From: an uncultured Clostridium sp.
GTDB lineage: Bacteria; Bacillota; Clostridia; TANB77; CAG-508
Assembly: GCA_930990555.1 (NCBI GenBank)
Contig: CAKNPW010000003.1
Span: forward strand, 30,984 to 94,983
Direction of reading: 5' to 3'
Length of the DNA stretch: 64,000 nucleotides
Shown: positions 26,556 to 35,166 of the stretch, in pieces
Layout of the letters: each line of letters starts with the position of its first letter
Position numbering within the stretch: position 1 is the first letter of the stretch
Program-made: the position numbers and the translations under genes
The notes under the pieces: generated by a model
What the model was told of the DNA's origin: nothing
Seen by the model: only the letters and a program-made list of their open reading frames with translations
Databases searched by the model: none

Positions 26556-27175
26556 TCTGTTATTTCATCTCCTACAACACATAATCTAAGATTTCCTTTA
26601 TTTTTAACGCAAGTTATTAATGTAATTTTATTTTCAGGAGTATTTTCAATTACATATACATCTTTATCTTTAATTGTTTTTACTTCTGATACCTTATATT
26701 TTTTAGTTTGATATTTAGTTTGATATGTAATTTCATCACCTTGTCTTACTTTATCTAAATTTTCAAAATAATTTTTTTCATATCCTCTATTATGACCAGC
26801 AATAGCAACATTTCCTTCAAGATAGGCTGAATCTGTAAAATGTCCTAAATAGTTATTTAATGTATCCATATCCGTACCTTCTTTAACTGGAGCATTTGTA
26901 AGTGAAATAGAAGGAATTGTTAAATATGCAATTACTCCCTGTTCTTCTTCTTGATTATCATCTGCTGTATTTGTTATACTCATTGTATTAGTATCAATAA
27001 TAGATTCATCTTTATCTTTATTGTTAAAACAATTTACTAATAAAACACTCATAATAGTAATAGCTATGATTATTAATAAAATAGATATTGAAACAATGAT
27101 TTTCTTCTTCTTTGATAATTTTCCTTTTTCATTTTTCTCTTTCTCTTTTTTCTCTTTCTCTTTTTTCTTAAACAA
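26552..27175 (-). CDS. Sortase
   Basis: A membrane-bound transpeptidase that joins LPXTG-type proteins to the wall or to each other. The 207-residue product has a very basic N-terminus, a membrane helix (about 25-47) and a sortase domain from about 80. The catalytic residues are visible: His128 in AIAGHNR, Cys189 in TLITC and Arg197 in LRLC. Class is uncertain: it is a short single-helix form closest to class B/D-like element sortases. The obvious substrate is the LPKTGF adhesin at 9283-13110. It is the first gene of an operon under promoter P5. Confidence 0.9.
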   Translation of the reverse strand: MFKKKEKEKKEKEKNEKGKLSKKKKIIVSISILLIIIAITIMSVLLVNCFNNKDKDESIIDTNTMSITNTADDNQEEEQGVIAYLTIPSISLTNAPVKEGTDMDTLNNYLGHFTDSAYLEGNVAIAGHNRGYEKNYFENLDKVRQGDEITYQTKYQTKKYKVSEVKTIKDKDVYVIENTPENKITLITCVKNKGNLRLCVVGDEITE

Positions 27176-27215
27176 TTACAAAAACCTCCTTTTCTTTCTT
27201 AATTACAATAAAAAA

Positions 27216-27268
27216 ATTATAGTATAAAAAGTTAGTAATTTTTGGTAAAAATATTTCAAAAATATTGC
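27216..27268 (-). promoter_or_regulatory. Conserved element promoter P5 (sortase operon)
   Basis: The -10 TATAAT is at 27216-27221. The proximal repeat is ATTTC (27253-27257) and the distal one ATTGC (27264-27268). Spacing matches P1-P4, but no TTTAAATATTTAAA palindrome is present upstream. Confidence 0.65.
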
Positions 27269-27274
27269 ATTATT

Positions 27275-27550
27275 TTATTTAAAAATATGTATATTGTTTA
27301 GAAAGATTTCTCTTGTATTTTCATTAATTAATACTGTGATACCTATAGTTACAAGAACTCCAATTAAAATAAAGAATATTATTTTAATTAAAGTTTTAAT
27401 TAATCTAGTAAAGAACTTTAAAATCTTTTCAATTTTTGATTGTTTATTAATAATAATTTTTTCGTTGTTATTTAAGTTTAGATTTTTCTTTACTGCTTCA
27501 ACCTCTTTTTTTATTTTTAATTTTTCTGCTACACTTTGTTTTTCTTTCAT
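27275..27550 (-). CDS. Small single-pass membrane protein
   Basis: A 91-residue protein with a basic, helical N-terminus (1-50) and one membrane helix at about 54-76. It overlaps the end of the ATPase-like gene by four bases, so it is translationally coupled to it. A membrane anchor or partner for that protein is a reasonable guess. No family recognised. Confidence 0.65.
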   Translation of the reverse strand: MKEKQSVAEKLKIKKEVEAVKKNLNLNNNEKIIINKQSKIEKILKFFTRLIKTLIKIIFFILIGVLVTIGITVLINENTREIFLNNIHIFK

Positions 27551-28737
27551 TTTTTATCACCCTTTTTTCCAAATAAATTAAATTTAAATTTTTTCTTTTT
27601 TTCTTTTATTTCTGTATTTTGTAAATAAGGTGTAAATAATTTTTCAAATATATTGGTATTACTGTTTAATTTAAATGGATTAGGAGTATTATCAATAAAG
27701 AAAGTTTTATTACTCCATTCTTCGCCAATACTTTCTTTGAAATTTTGTCTTTCTTCTAACTCTGTAAAATTAATTAAAAGAAATGTATTTACATCTTGGT
27801 TGAGTACCATCAAGGCATTTATTAAATTGTCTGTTTCCCATGATTTTGAACCAGAAACCAAGATTTTTAAATCAGATTTTACAAAAGAATTTTTCTCAAT
27901 TTCAGTCATTTCATTATAATTTCCGTAATCATATACATAAAAGTCAAACTGTGTTGCTTGTATTCTTGCTAGTGTTTCAGAATTTGGCTTTTGATAATAG
28001 TTTATTCTGTTAATAGTAATCTTTCCTTCTTCTTCATTTACTGCTGATTCTTTATAGTTTTCTAAACTTTTTATTGAATTATGATTATTATTTTCGATAT
28101 AGCAAGCTGTAGTATTAGGTATTTGATTCAACCAATTTACTAAGTTTATTGCTACAGTAGTTGCTCCTAAATGCCTTTCGGTACTTGCTATACCGATAGA
28201 TATATTTGTTTTTACTTTAATAAAGTTATTTTTTATTACTTTTGTATTTTGATTTATATTTATTGTGGCTTCATCTACTCTAAAAGCCATTGTGTCAGAA
28301 TAAGTCATACCTCCAGTTATGGCTTTCTTTAATAAGCTTTTTGCTAAATTATCATCTCCTGGTGTGATACAATTATATATTCCAAGTTTAATAATGTCAG
28401 AAATTAATACATTTCCTTTCTTGACTCCTTGATCAACTACAATTATTTTACAAGTTTCTTTTTGAAGAAGTAATTTTAGCATACTTAATATTTCATCATC
28501 TTTAGAAGAGCCTTTAAAAGCTTTAAGAACAATTACAAAATAATCTATACCATTTAAATTCTGTAATGTTCCAGAAAAGAAATTCGTAACATTATAAATA
28601 TTGATAAAACGTTGAGATAAAATAATCTTTTTTTCGTTCATTACTTCTTCTAGCCAATTTTCCTGTTCGGAAGATACATAAATATATTTTTCCCTTTTTT
28701 CAATTATTGCTTGACCATGTTCATCACGTTCAATCAT
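27547..28737 (-). CDS. ParA/MinD-like (TadZ-like) protein with degenerate P-loop
   Basis: This 396-residue protein has an N-terminal receiver-like alpha/beta region (about 1-130) followed by a MinD/ParA-like domain (about 175-370), the arrangement of TadZ/CpaE/FleN-type localisation ATPases. The P-loop region reads STERHLGATT, so the usual GKTT lysine is Ala and the signature lysine is also absent. ATP hydrolysis is therefore doubtful. The Walker B-like stretch is FDFYVYDYGN. It ends in a basic KKKKFKFNLFGKKG tail. It follows the relaxase by 23 bases and may place the relaxosome or channel at a cell site. Confidence 0.65.
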   Translation of the reverse strand: MIERDEHGQAIIEKREKYIYVSSEQENWLEEVMNEKKIILSQRFINIYNVTNFFSGTLQNLNGIDYFVIVLKAFKGSSKDDEILSMLKLLLQKETCKIIVVDQGVKKGNVLISDIIKLGIYNCITPGDDNLAKSLLKKAITGGMTYSDTMAFRVDEATININQNTKVIKNNFIKVKTNISIGIASTERHLGATTVAINLVNWLNQIPNTTACYIENNNHNSIKSLENYKESAVNEEEGKITINRINYYQKPNSETLARIQATQFDFYVYDYGNYNEMTEIEKNSFVKSDLKILVSGSKSWETDNLINALMVLNQDVNTFLLINFTELEERQNFKESIGEEWSNKTFFIDNTPNPFKLNSNTNIFEKLFTPYLQNTEIKEKKKKFKFNLFGKKGDKK

Positions 28738-28760
28738 TTTAAATCTGCTCCTTTCTTAAC

Positions 28761-30473
28761 TTATCTATCAAATCCCCAGTCAAAACCAGATGAATTACGC
28801 ATTTTTTTAATCCATTCTCTTTTAGCTTCTTTTGACATATTTTTAAAACTTTCTTTAAGTCTTTCATTTCTTGCTCGATTTACAGTATTTTCTTCATCTA
28901 ACGTAGAAAATACTGATTTAATTAAATTCTTCATTTCATTTCTTTTTTCATAATCTATCTGACTTTGTTTCCTATTTATTTCATATTCTGCTTTTTTATT
29001 TTCATATTCTTCTTGCCTTTTTTTCCAATTTTCTTCTTTTACTTCACTTTTAGTATTTTTTATAAATTGTAAAATTTGATTTCCTATCTTAGAATACATA
29101 GTATCTTTAGCTCTTTGTTTTACTCTTTCATAATCAGTAGAATTTTCTATATCTGCTAAATATTTACTTGCTTCTATCTCGGAATTAATATATTCATAAA
29201 ACATTTCTTTACATTCCATTGAAGTATTTAAAATTAATTTAGAAATATCATCTATTGCCTGCTTTACTTCTGGTGTTTGATATTGATATTTAAATCCTTT
29301 TTCAAAATTATTTGTAATATTTTTTAAATTTTGAAGTTTAGATGATATTATTTCAAAATTTTCTTCTTTAAATTTATAATCTAAAATCCTTTCTGGTATT
29401 TCTTCTGGCATAACTTCTTTTAAAAGATTACTAATTTTTAAATCCTCTTCTGTTTTTGTTTTTATTATTTTTTCAAGTTCATAACTATTTTTTGCAATAC
29501 CTATTTCTTTAAAATCTTTTAAAAATGAAGCTGTATCAGATAGAGTATTTTCCTTATATAAAATTCCTTTTTTTCCATTGTTTTTAAATTCTAATTTATC
29601 TTTATACCATTTCTTTATGTTATTAAATTTTCTTGTTTCATACCATTTTCTAACCTTTTTTATCTCTGTAAAATTATTTGGATTCTCTTTATCGTATAAA
29701 TATATTTTTTGTCCTATTTTTAAATTTTGGGTTAAATCTTTAATAAAATTTTCTTCTTTTGATGTGTCTACTACGTTTAATTCAAGATTTTTTATATTTA
29801 AGCTTTCTGTTAAATTTCTTTTATATCTTTCTAATTCATCTTTTGCTAAAATTGATATTTCTTTTTTTGAAACATTTTTTATGTTGTATAATTCTTGTAA
29901 TTTATTAGAAAATATTTCTTTAGCAAATTCTTTCCTAATATTTTTATAATTTATAAATGGCTTTTTAGTTGTATTCTCATAATCTTTATTATTCCAAAAA
30001 TCAATATGAACATGAGGGTGTCCTTCTTTTGCATGAAAAGAAGCCACAAACTCAAAATTTTCTATTGGAATTTCTGGTTTGACAGATTTTCTTATTTCTT
30101 CTATTTTATGTTCAACAAGTTCTTTAAATTTTTCTCTAGTATTATATTGTTGCTCTAATGCGTCATCACCCTCTAAACTTATAATTGTTTTGAAAACATC
30201 ACCATCATTTTTTGTAATCTCCCCTACTCTTTTTCTAATATCACTTAAAGACATTTTTTCGACATCAAGAGGAATACCTTTTTTATCATATATAGTTCCA
30301 AATAGTGCATGTTCACTATATTCATTTTTAACAGCTTCTGCTTTTGTAGCAATGTAATCAATATGACATCTATCAATATGTGCTTGTAATCTATTATCTT
30401 TTGCTTGGTTAGTTCGCTTACTGTATATTTCTTGTTTATTAATCCATTTGAATACAACTGGAGCATTATTCAT
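28761..30473 (-). CDS. MobP-type relaxase
   Basis: The relaxase nicks oriT and carries the strand to the recipient. The 570-residue product has an N-terminal catalytic region of about 200 residues. The metal-binding histidine motif FHAKEGHPHVHIDF lies near 170, and Tyr residues near 8-45 are candidates for the nicking residue. A long helical C-terminal part follows (about 200-570). The pattern fits MobP2/MobP3-like enzymes. The ATG at 30473 overlaps the end of the zinc-ribbon gene; a GTG three codons upstream is also possible. The nearby oriT copies carry the IncP-type TATCCTG/C core used by MobP relaxases, which agrees with this call. Confidence 0.85.
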   Translation of the reverse strand: MNNAPVVFKWINKQEIYSKRTNQAKDNRLQAHIDRCHIDYIATKAEAVKNEYSEHALFGTIYDKKGIPLDVEKMSLSDIRKRVGEITKNDGDVFKTIISLEGDDALEQQYNTREKFKELVEHKIEEIRKSVKPEIPIENFEFVASFHAKEGHPHVHIDFWNNKDYENTTKKPFINYKNIRKEFAKEIFSNKLQELYNIKNVSKKEISILAKDELERYKRNLTESLNIKNLELNVVDTSKEENFIKDLTQNLKIGQKIYLYDKENPNNFTEIKKVRKWYETRKFNNIKKWYKDKLEFKNNGKKGILYKENTLSDTASFLKDFKEIGIAKNSYELEKIIKTKTEEDLKISNLLKEVMPEEIPERILDYKFKEENFEIISSKLQNLKNITNNFEKGFKYQYQTPEVKQAIDDISKLILNTSMECKEMFYEYINSEIEASKYLADIENSTDYERVKQRAKDTMYSKIGNQILQFIKNTKSEVKEENWKKRQEEYENKKAEYEINRKQSQIDYEKRNEMKNLIKSVFSTLDEENTVNRARNERLKESFKNMSKEAKREWIKKMRNSSGFDWGFDR

Positions 30474-30642
30474 TTGCAACACTTCTTTCTAATTTTTCGC
30501 CATTTAAATTTATAACTTTTATCTTGCCTTGTGCGATATATGTATCTAAACATATATCACAGTAGTTTTTATTATCTTTTTTATCATAAAAATATACATT
30601 AAGTGGATCTATCTTATCTCCACAAAAACTACAAAATTTCAT
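30466..30642 (-). CDS. Small zinc-ribbon protein between accessory and relaxase genes
   Basis: A 58-residue protein with two CxxC pairs (CSFC at about 4-7 and CDIC at about 28-31), consistent with one zinc ribbon. AAGGAGAAA precedes the ATG and overlaps the stop of the upstream RHH gene. Its stop overlaps the relaxase ATG. Such tight packing suggests a relaxosome role, for example DNA or relaxase binding, but this is inference. Confidence 0.75.
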   Translation of the reverse strand: MKFCSFCGDKIDPLNVYFYDKKDNKNYCDICLDTYIAQGKIKVINLNGEKLERSVANE

Positions 30643-30646
30643 ATTA

Positions 30647-31120
30647 CTAAATTTCTCCTTTATCCAAATTTGCTAATTTTTCAAAATCAGTTTTTATGTC
30701 ATAATTTTTAATTGCTTTATAACCTATTGCGTTTGCTTCCTTAATTGCATTTCTCATAAATTCTTTTTCATCATCAGAATTGAATAAAACTGACAAAATT
30801 TTTGCTTGTAAGTAAGAGTTAGATAAATTGTTTTTTAGTCCTTTTACTTCTAATGCAATTTGTCTTTCAAATTTACTATTCAATTCTTGTCTTATTACAT
30901 TTCTTAAAATTTCCGTAATCATAGTAATATTATCTTTATTTGCTTGCACACTAAAATATTCTTTGAGAATATTGTTCATTGTTTCTGAAAAAGATGTATA
31001 TTGTTTTTCGGATTGATAATTTATTAATGTTTTATTTAATTTATCTGAAACGTAAAAAGTTTTTTGTGTTGCTTTAGCTTTTTTATATTTTGTTACTTTT
31101 TGTTCCTTTTTCTCTTCCAT
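30647..31120 (-). CDS. Ribbon-helix-helix relaxosome accessory protein (MobC-like)
   Basis: The 157-residue product has a basic N-terminus, then KTFYVSDKLNKTLINYQ and a helix pair (about 25-65) typical of ribbon-helix-helix DNA-binding proteins. A helical C-terminal half follows. GGGAGG ten bases before the ATG at 31120 decides the start; an upstream in-frame ATG at 31177 lies inside the oriT repeat and lacks a ribosome site. Its place immediately beside oriT copy 1 and before the relaxase is that of MobC/TraJ-like proteins that load the relaxase. Confidence 0.75.
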   Translation of the reverse strand: MEEKKEQKVTKYKKAKATQKTFYVSDKLNKTLINYQSEKQYTSFSETMNNILKEYFSVQANKDNITMITEILRNVIRQELNSKFERQIALEVKGLKNNLSNSYLQAKILSVLFNSDDEKEFMRNAIKEANAIGYKAIKNYDIKTDFEKLANLDKGEI

Positions 31121-31149
31121 TACATTTTTACCTCCCAATTTTTCTATAT

Positions 31150-31227
31150 TTAAGTAGTGAACGCAGGATAAACGCACCGTGCCGTGCGTAGAAACAGCTA
31201 GAAGGGCAAGCCTTCTACTATAATGTA
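31150..31227 (-). other. oriT copy 1 (origin of transfer), nic on the minus strand
   Basis: It matches the copy at 35089-35166 at 70 of 78 positions without gaps, in inverted orientation. On the minus strand a hairpin ACGCAC(N6)GTGCGT (31172-31189) is followed by TATCCTG/CGTT, the RP4/Ti-border-type nic core. The predicted nick is between 31164 and 31163. A second palindrome, TAGAAGG/CCTTCTA (31198-31216), differs from copy 2 by paired changes. The strand would enter the recipient with the RHH, zinc-ribbon and relaxase genes first. Confidence 0.8.
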
Positions 31228-31290
31228 AATCTCAAAAAAGCACATTGTTTCTACTGCTCAAAATGTTTACAAGGGAACATTTTGTATTAG

Positions 31291-32430
31291 TTATTTTTGT
31301 AATAAATTCAAAAATTTTTCTAATTCTTCATCAGTTTTAAATTTAAAAGATACTGTTTTACTTTTTGGTCTTGCTTGAATTTTTAGATTCTCACCAAAAA
31401 TATTTTGGCATTTTTGTTCTATTTCCATATAAATTGGTGGTAATTTTTCATTTTCTTCCTCTGGTTTTACTTCTTCTTCAACTTTAGTTGAAGGTGTATC
31501 ATTTTCTATTAGTTCTAATGCTTTTTGATATTGTTTTTCTGGATCTTTTATTGATAATAATGTTTTACAATGTTTATAGGTAAGCTTTTTTTCTTTAAGT
31601 AAATCTAAAACTCTGCTATCTAAATCCAAAATTCTTAAAATATTCGTTACTGTACTTCTTGCTTTTCCCAATTTTTCTGCTAATTCTTCTTGAGTTAATT
31701 CGTATTTACTCATAACATTATTTAATGCAATAGCTTTTTCTATTGGATTTAGATCTTTTCTTTGAAAATTTTCTATTAAAGATATAAAATCTAAATCTTC
31801 TTCCCCATTATTTATTACCTGACATTTAATTTTATCCCAATTTAGTGTTTTGCAAGCCCTCCATCTTCTCTCTCCAGCAATTATCATGTAATGATTTTCT
31901 TCTGTTTTTGTTACTATAATAGGACTAAGTAATCCATAATGTTTAATTGATTTTGCTAATTCATTTATTTCAGTTTCATTAAATTCTTTTCTTGCTTGTT
32001 CTTGATTTGGATATATACTGTTAATATCAATTTCTTCAAAATTATTATTTTCTTCCGAATGTTTACCTATAAACATTTCCTCCATATTGCCTTTTTCTTC
32101 TGTATTGATAGATTCTTCTTCAATTATTTCATTTTCAAAAGGCAATTCCTCTCTATTCTCTTCTACTAAATTTTCATAATTTTTATCTTGAATGTTTGTT
32201 TTTTGATTACCTTCTTTACTTTTTCCTTCAAATAATTTGTCAATATCTTCAACAAATAAAACTCTTGAATCTACCTTTTTTAAAACTTCATTATAACTTA
32301 ATCCTTCATCAACAAATTTTTTAGCTTCGTCCATTGCAATTTGTAATCTTTGAAGATTATTTCTTATCAATGGAATAAAAGTTCCTCTAGGATTATTTTT
32401 TATTGGTGTTCCATTTTTTATGTTTTCCAT
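31291..32430 (-). CDS. parB: ParB-family partition/regulatory protein
   Basis: A DNA-binding protein of the ParB family. The 379-residue product has a linker-rich N-terminus and a ParB CTPase domain from about 125. That domain carries GLLSPIIVT and the GERRWRA motif. A helix-turn-helix follows (LTQEELAEKLGKARSTVTNIL, about 240-260), and the C-terminal region resembles a dimerisation domain (SFKFKTDEELEKFL). AAGGAGG ten bases before 32430 favours that ATG over the one at 32439. It is driven by conserved promoter P6. No canonical ParA is next to it; the degenerate ParA-like protein at 27547 might partner it. Confidence 0.88.
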   Translation of the reverse strand: MENIKNGTPIKNNPRGTFIPLIRNNLQRLQIAMDEAKKFVDEGLSYNEVLKKVDSRVLFVEDIDKLFEGKSKEGNQKTNIQDKNYENLVEENREELPFENEIIEEESINTEEKGNMEEMFIGKHSEENNNFEEIDINSIYPNQEQARKEFNETEINELAKSIKHYGLLSPIIVTKTEENHYMIIAGERRWRACKTLNWDKIKCQVINNGEEDLDFISLIENFQRKDLNPIEKAIALNNVMSKYELTQEELAEKLGKARSTVTNILRILDLDSRVLDLLKEKKLTYKHCKTLLSIKDPEKQYQKALELIENDTPSTKVEEEVKPEEENEKLPPIYMEIEQKCQNIFGENLKIQARPKSKTVSFKFKTDEELEKFLNLLQK

Positions 32431-32465
32431 ACTAATCATTCCTCCTTGTTTTTTTATTTATAAAA

Positions 32466-32518
32466 ATTATAAAAGGAAAAAAGCGTAATTTTCGTTAAAA
32501 ATATTTCAAAAATATTGC
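32466..32518 (-). promoter_or_regulatory. Conserved element promoter P6 (parB)
   Basis: The -10 TATAAT is at 32466-32471, ATTTC at 32503-32507 and ATTGC at 32514-32518, with the same spacing as P5. Confidence 0.65.
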
Positions 32519-32596
32519 ATTTTATATTTAAATTTTTTTTTTAATATGAAAATTATCTTTATTGAATTTTCAAAAAAAGAAATGAAAAATGGCTTT

Positions 32597-32621
32597 TGAA
32601 AATTAATTCTAAGCCATTTTT
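32597..32621 (+). repeat. Dispersed short repeat, copy B
   Basis: It reads TGAAAATTAATTCTAAGCC then ATTTTT. See the copies at 1847, 17855 and 43812. Confidence 0.4.
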
Positions 32622-32854
32622 AAAAAATAGTTGATGAATTATATTACTAGATTATTAATTTAAAAAAGAATTTAATCTTATTAGAATTATAGTGTTTACC
32701 TATAAACATTATAAATTTTTTAAAAAATAAGCACAAAAAAAGACAAAAATTATTTTTTGTCTTTAAAATTTTATATTTTTTTAGATATATATTCTACAAT
32801 ATCTAAAAGTTTATTTTTCTTTTTATAATCTAAAAAATGAATAATTTAACATAT

Positions 32855-32893
32855 AAAAAGAAGATTTAAAATATTAGTATAAATCTTCTTTTT
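32855..32893. terminator. topB terminator, bidirectional-looking
   Basis: AAAAAGAAGATTT (32855-32867) pairs perfectly with AAATCTTCTTTTT (32881-32893), a 13-bp stem eight bases after the topB stop. Confidence 0.85.
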
Positions 32894-32900
32894 TTAAAAT

Positions 32901-35018
32901 TTAAAATTTAAATTCAATTTTATTTTTGTTTAGAGAAAGTTTACATGCGAACTTTTTTCCATTTTTAGAAATAAATCCATCTATCTTCTTTGTTTCTCCA
33001 TTTTTTAGTAATTCTTTTACAACTGATTGAGTAATAGTTTTTCCTGAAATTTTACCACTTATTTTAAAATCACAATTAGAACATTTATAAAAAGTTCCAT
33101 ATTTTCCTTTTATAGCATTAACACTTTTACCACATAAAGGACATATTCCAATTTCTTTATTAGTATTTTTATTGCTAGAATTACTTACACTTAAATTAGA
33201 AACTGCTACATTTTCTACCTTTTGATTTATAATATTTTTAATTTCGTATTTTGCTTCTTTTTCTACTTCATCTACAGTTATTTTTGAATTATGTACTTCT
33301 TTCAATTTTTGTGATAACTCTACTGTTTTTTCTTTCCACAAATTAATATTTAATTTTTGAAGTATTTCTATAAAAGCTCTTCCTTTATCTGTAATTGATA
33401 ATTTTCCATTTTTATCTTTTGACATATAATAAATATCTATTATTTTTTTGATAGTAGAAGCTCTAGTTGCTTCTGTACCTATTTCAATCCCTTTTAGTAA
33501 CTTTTTATAATCTTCTGTATCATCTGAATCTTCATCTTCTGTTTCTTCCTTTTCAAAATTTTTAAATGGCTTATTAAAGAATTGTATTAATTCTGCTTCT
33601 GTAACTTTACTAGGAGGAGTTGTTACTTTTTCTTCTAAGCTTAAATGTTTAGGGATAAACATTTCTCCTTCTTGAAATGGTGGTAAATCTTTTTCACTTA
33701 AATCATTTTCATATTTTAAATATCCTAATTGTTTTATAATTGTTCCTGTTAAATTACACTTAGAATTTCCAAATTCAAAAGTTATCTTTGTTACATCTAA
33801 TTTACAATCTTCTTTAATAAAATTGGCTAAAAATCTATTTCTTACAACTTCATATAGTTCTTTTTCTTTTCCAGATAAATTAATTAAGTCTGTAATTTTT
33901 TCTGTAGGAGTAATCGCACTATGGCTGTCAATTTTAGAATCATCAAAAATTTTCTTTGTCTTTTTTATTTCCACATCTGTGAATCCTTTATTGTTTAATG
34001 CTTTTATAATGCTTTCAGCTTTGCTAATTTCTGCTTCCGTCATATATTCTGAATTTGTTCTTGGATACGTTAAATATCCTGCCTCATATAATTTTTGTAC
34101 TGTATTTAAAGTATCATCTGGACTATATTTAAATTTTTTTGACATATAGACTTGTAATGTAGAAAGAGAAAATAACTTTTTAGGCTCTTTTTTCTTTTCC
34201 TGTTTTTCAATTTTTATTACTTTTATTTTTTCATTTTGTAAATTTTTTAAACTGTTTTCAGCTTCTTCTTTCGTATCAAATTTTAAATCATTAAAATTTA
34301 ATTTAACATCTTTATTATCTTTAGTAATTGTTGGTACTACAACATAGTATTTTTGAGGTTTAAAATTTTCTATTGCTAAATCTCTGTCATAAACATAGCG
34401 AACAGCTGGAATAATTACTCTACCTGTATTAAAAGTTGTATTAGCATTAGCCATTATTGTTACATATCTTGTTAAATTTATACCATATAACCAGTCAATA
34501 TGGCTTCTTGCTAGTCCTTCTTGATATATGTTATTAGTATTCTTTATATCTCTAGCATATTTTAATTCTTGCATAATTGTTCTTGCTACATGGTCTTTTA
34601 TCCATATCCTTTTTACAGGCTTTTGTATATGTTTACCTTCAAACACAGAATATATTACTTCATTTACAAGTACCTCCCCCTCTGTGTCTGGATCTCCTGC
34701 ATTAATTATTTCATCTACATCTTTGGATATTATTAATTTTTGAGCTAAATTATATTTTTGCTTTAAATAGGCTTCTTTTTTTACTTTTAGTTTCCATTTT
34801 TCTGGGAAGAATGGTAAATAATCTAAATCCCATACCTTTAATTTTTCATCATAATCTTCCATATCATACAATGTCATAACATGTCCTAATAAGCTCATTA
34901 CAATATACTTATTATTTTCATAATAGCTTTCCTTTTTGTTGTAAGTACAACCTCCTATGGCTGAAACAATATCTCTAGCCATACTATTTTTTTCTGCAAT
35001 AATTAGAATTTTTCCCAT
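32901..35018 (-). CDS. topB: DNA topoisomerase III (TopB-like, conjugative-element type)
   Basis: A type IA topoisomerase that relaxes or decatenates DNA, often carried by conjugative elements. The 705-residue protein begins with the Toprim domain (KILIIAEKNSMARDI, then DPDTEGE near 110). The catalytic Tyr lies in YLTYPRTNSEYM near 318. A C-terminal zinc region follows (CPLCGK and CSNC near 625-648) with a short topoisomerase C-terminal repeat. AGGAGG precedes the ATG. The leader contains oriT copy 2 with a TATAAT that may serve as its -10. The gene points away from oriT copy 2. Confidence 0.95.
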   Translation of the reverse strand: MGKILIIAEKNSMARDIVSAIGGCTYNKKESYYENNKYIVMSLLGHVMTLYDMEDYDEKLKVWDLDYLPFFPEKWKLKVKKEAYLKQKYNLAQKLIISKDVDEIINAGDPDTEGEVLVNEVIYSVFEGKHIQKPVKRIWIKDHVARTIMQELKYARDIKNTNNIYQEGLARSHIDWLYGINLTRYVTIMANANTTFNTGRVIIPAVRYVYDRDLAIENFKPQKYYVVVPTITKDNKDVKLNFNDLKFDTKEEAENSLKNLQNEKIKVIKIEKQEKKKEPKKLFSLSTLQVYMSKKFKYSPDDTLNTVQKLYEAGYLTYPRTNSEYMTEAEISKAESIIKALNNKGFTDVEIKKTKKIFDDSKIDSHSAITPTEKITDLINLSGKEKELYEVVRNRFLANFIKEDCKLDVTKITFEFGNSKCNLTGTIIKQLGYLKYENDLSEKDLPPFQEGEMFIPKHLSLEEKVTTPPSKVTEAELIQFFNKPFKNFEKEETEDEDSDDTEDYKKLLKGIEIGTEATRASTIKKIIDIYYMSKDKNGKLSITDKGRAFIEILQKLNINLWKEKTVELSQKLKEVHNSKITVDEVEKEAKYEIKNIINQKVENVAVSNLSVSNSSNKNTNKEIGICPLCGKSVNAIKGKYGTFYKCSNCDFKISGKISGKTITQSVVKELLKNGETKKIDGFISKNGKKFACKLSLNKNKIEFKF

Positions 35019-35088
35019 AATTTTTCCTCCTTTGAATGTTCCCTTCCAAACATTTTAAGCATTAAAAATACTGCATTTTTTAATCTTA

Positions 35089-35166
35089 TACATTATAGTA
35101 GAGGGCTTGTCCCTCTAGCTGTTTTTACGCACAACACCGTGCGTTTATCCTGCGTTTACTACTTAA
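35089..35166 (+). other. oriT copy 2 (inverted), nic on the plus strand
   Basis: ACGCAC(N6)GTGCGT at 35127-35144 is followed directly by TATCCTG/CGTT, with the predicted nick between 35152 and 35153. The TAGAGGG/CCCTCTA palindrome is at 35098-35118, where copy 1 has A-T in place of G-C pairs. On the opposite strand the TATAAT next to this palindrome could be the topB -10. Transfer from this copy would lead with the replication module to the right. Confidence 0.8.

Larger units (their letters stand above)
32519..32900. other. Noncoding stretch with three strong hairpins and a gene remnant
   Basis: Hairpins lie at 32585-32621 (AAAAATGGCTT stem), 32739-32764 (AAAGACAAAAA stem) and 32855-32893 (the topB terminator). 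A frame of 24 codons without a start (minus strand, about 32767-32838, ending LLDIVEYISKKI-stop) just before the middle hairpin looks like the tail of a lost gene with its terminator. Copy B of the dispersed short repeat (32597-32621) forms part of the first hairpin. Nothing else is recognised. Confidence 0.5.

Noticed and set aside
27547..28737. Functional ParA partner of ParB
   Set aside because: The P-loop lacks the conserved lysines and the gene is not next to parB, so an ordinary ParA role is not claimed.
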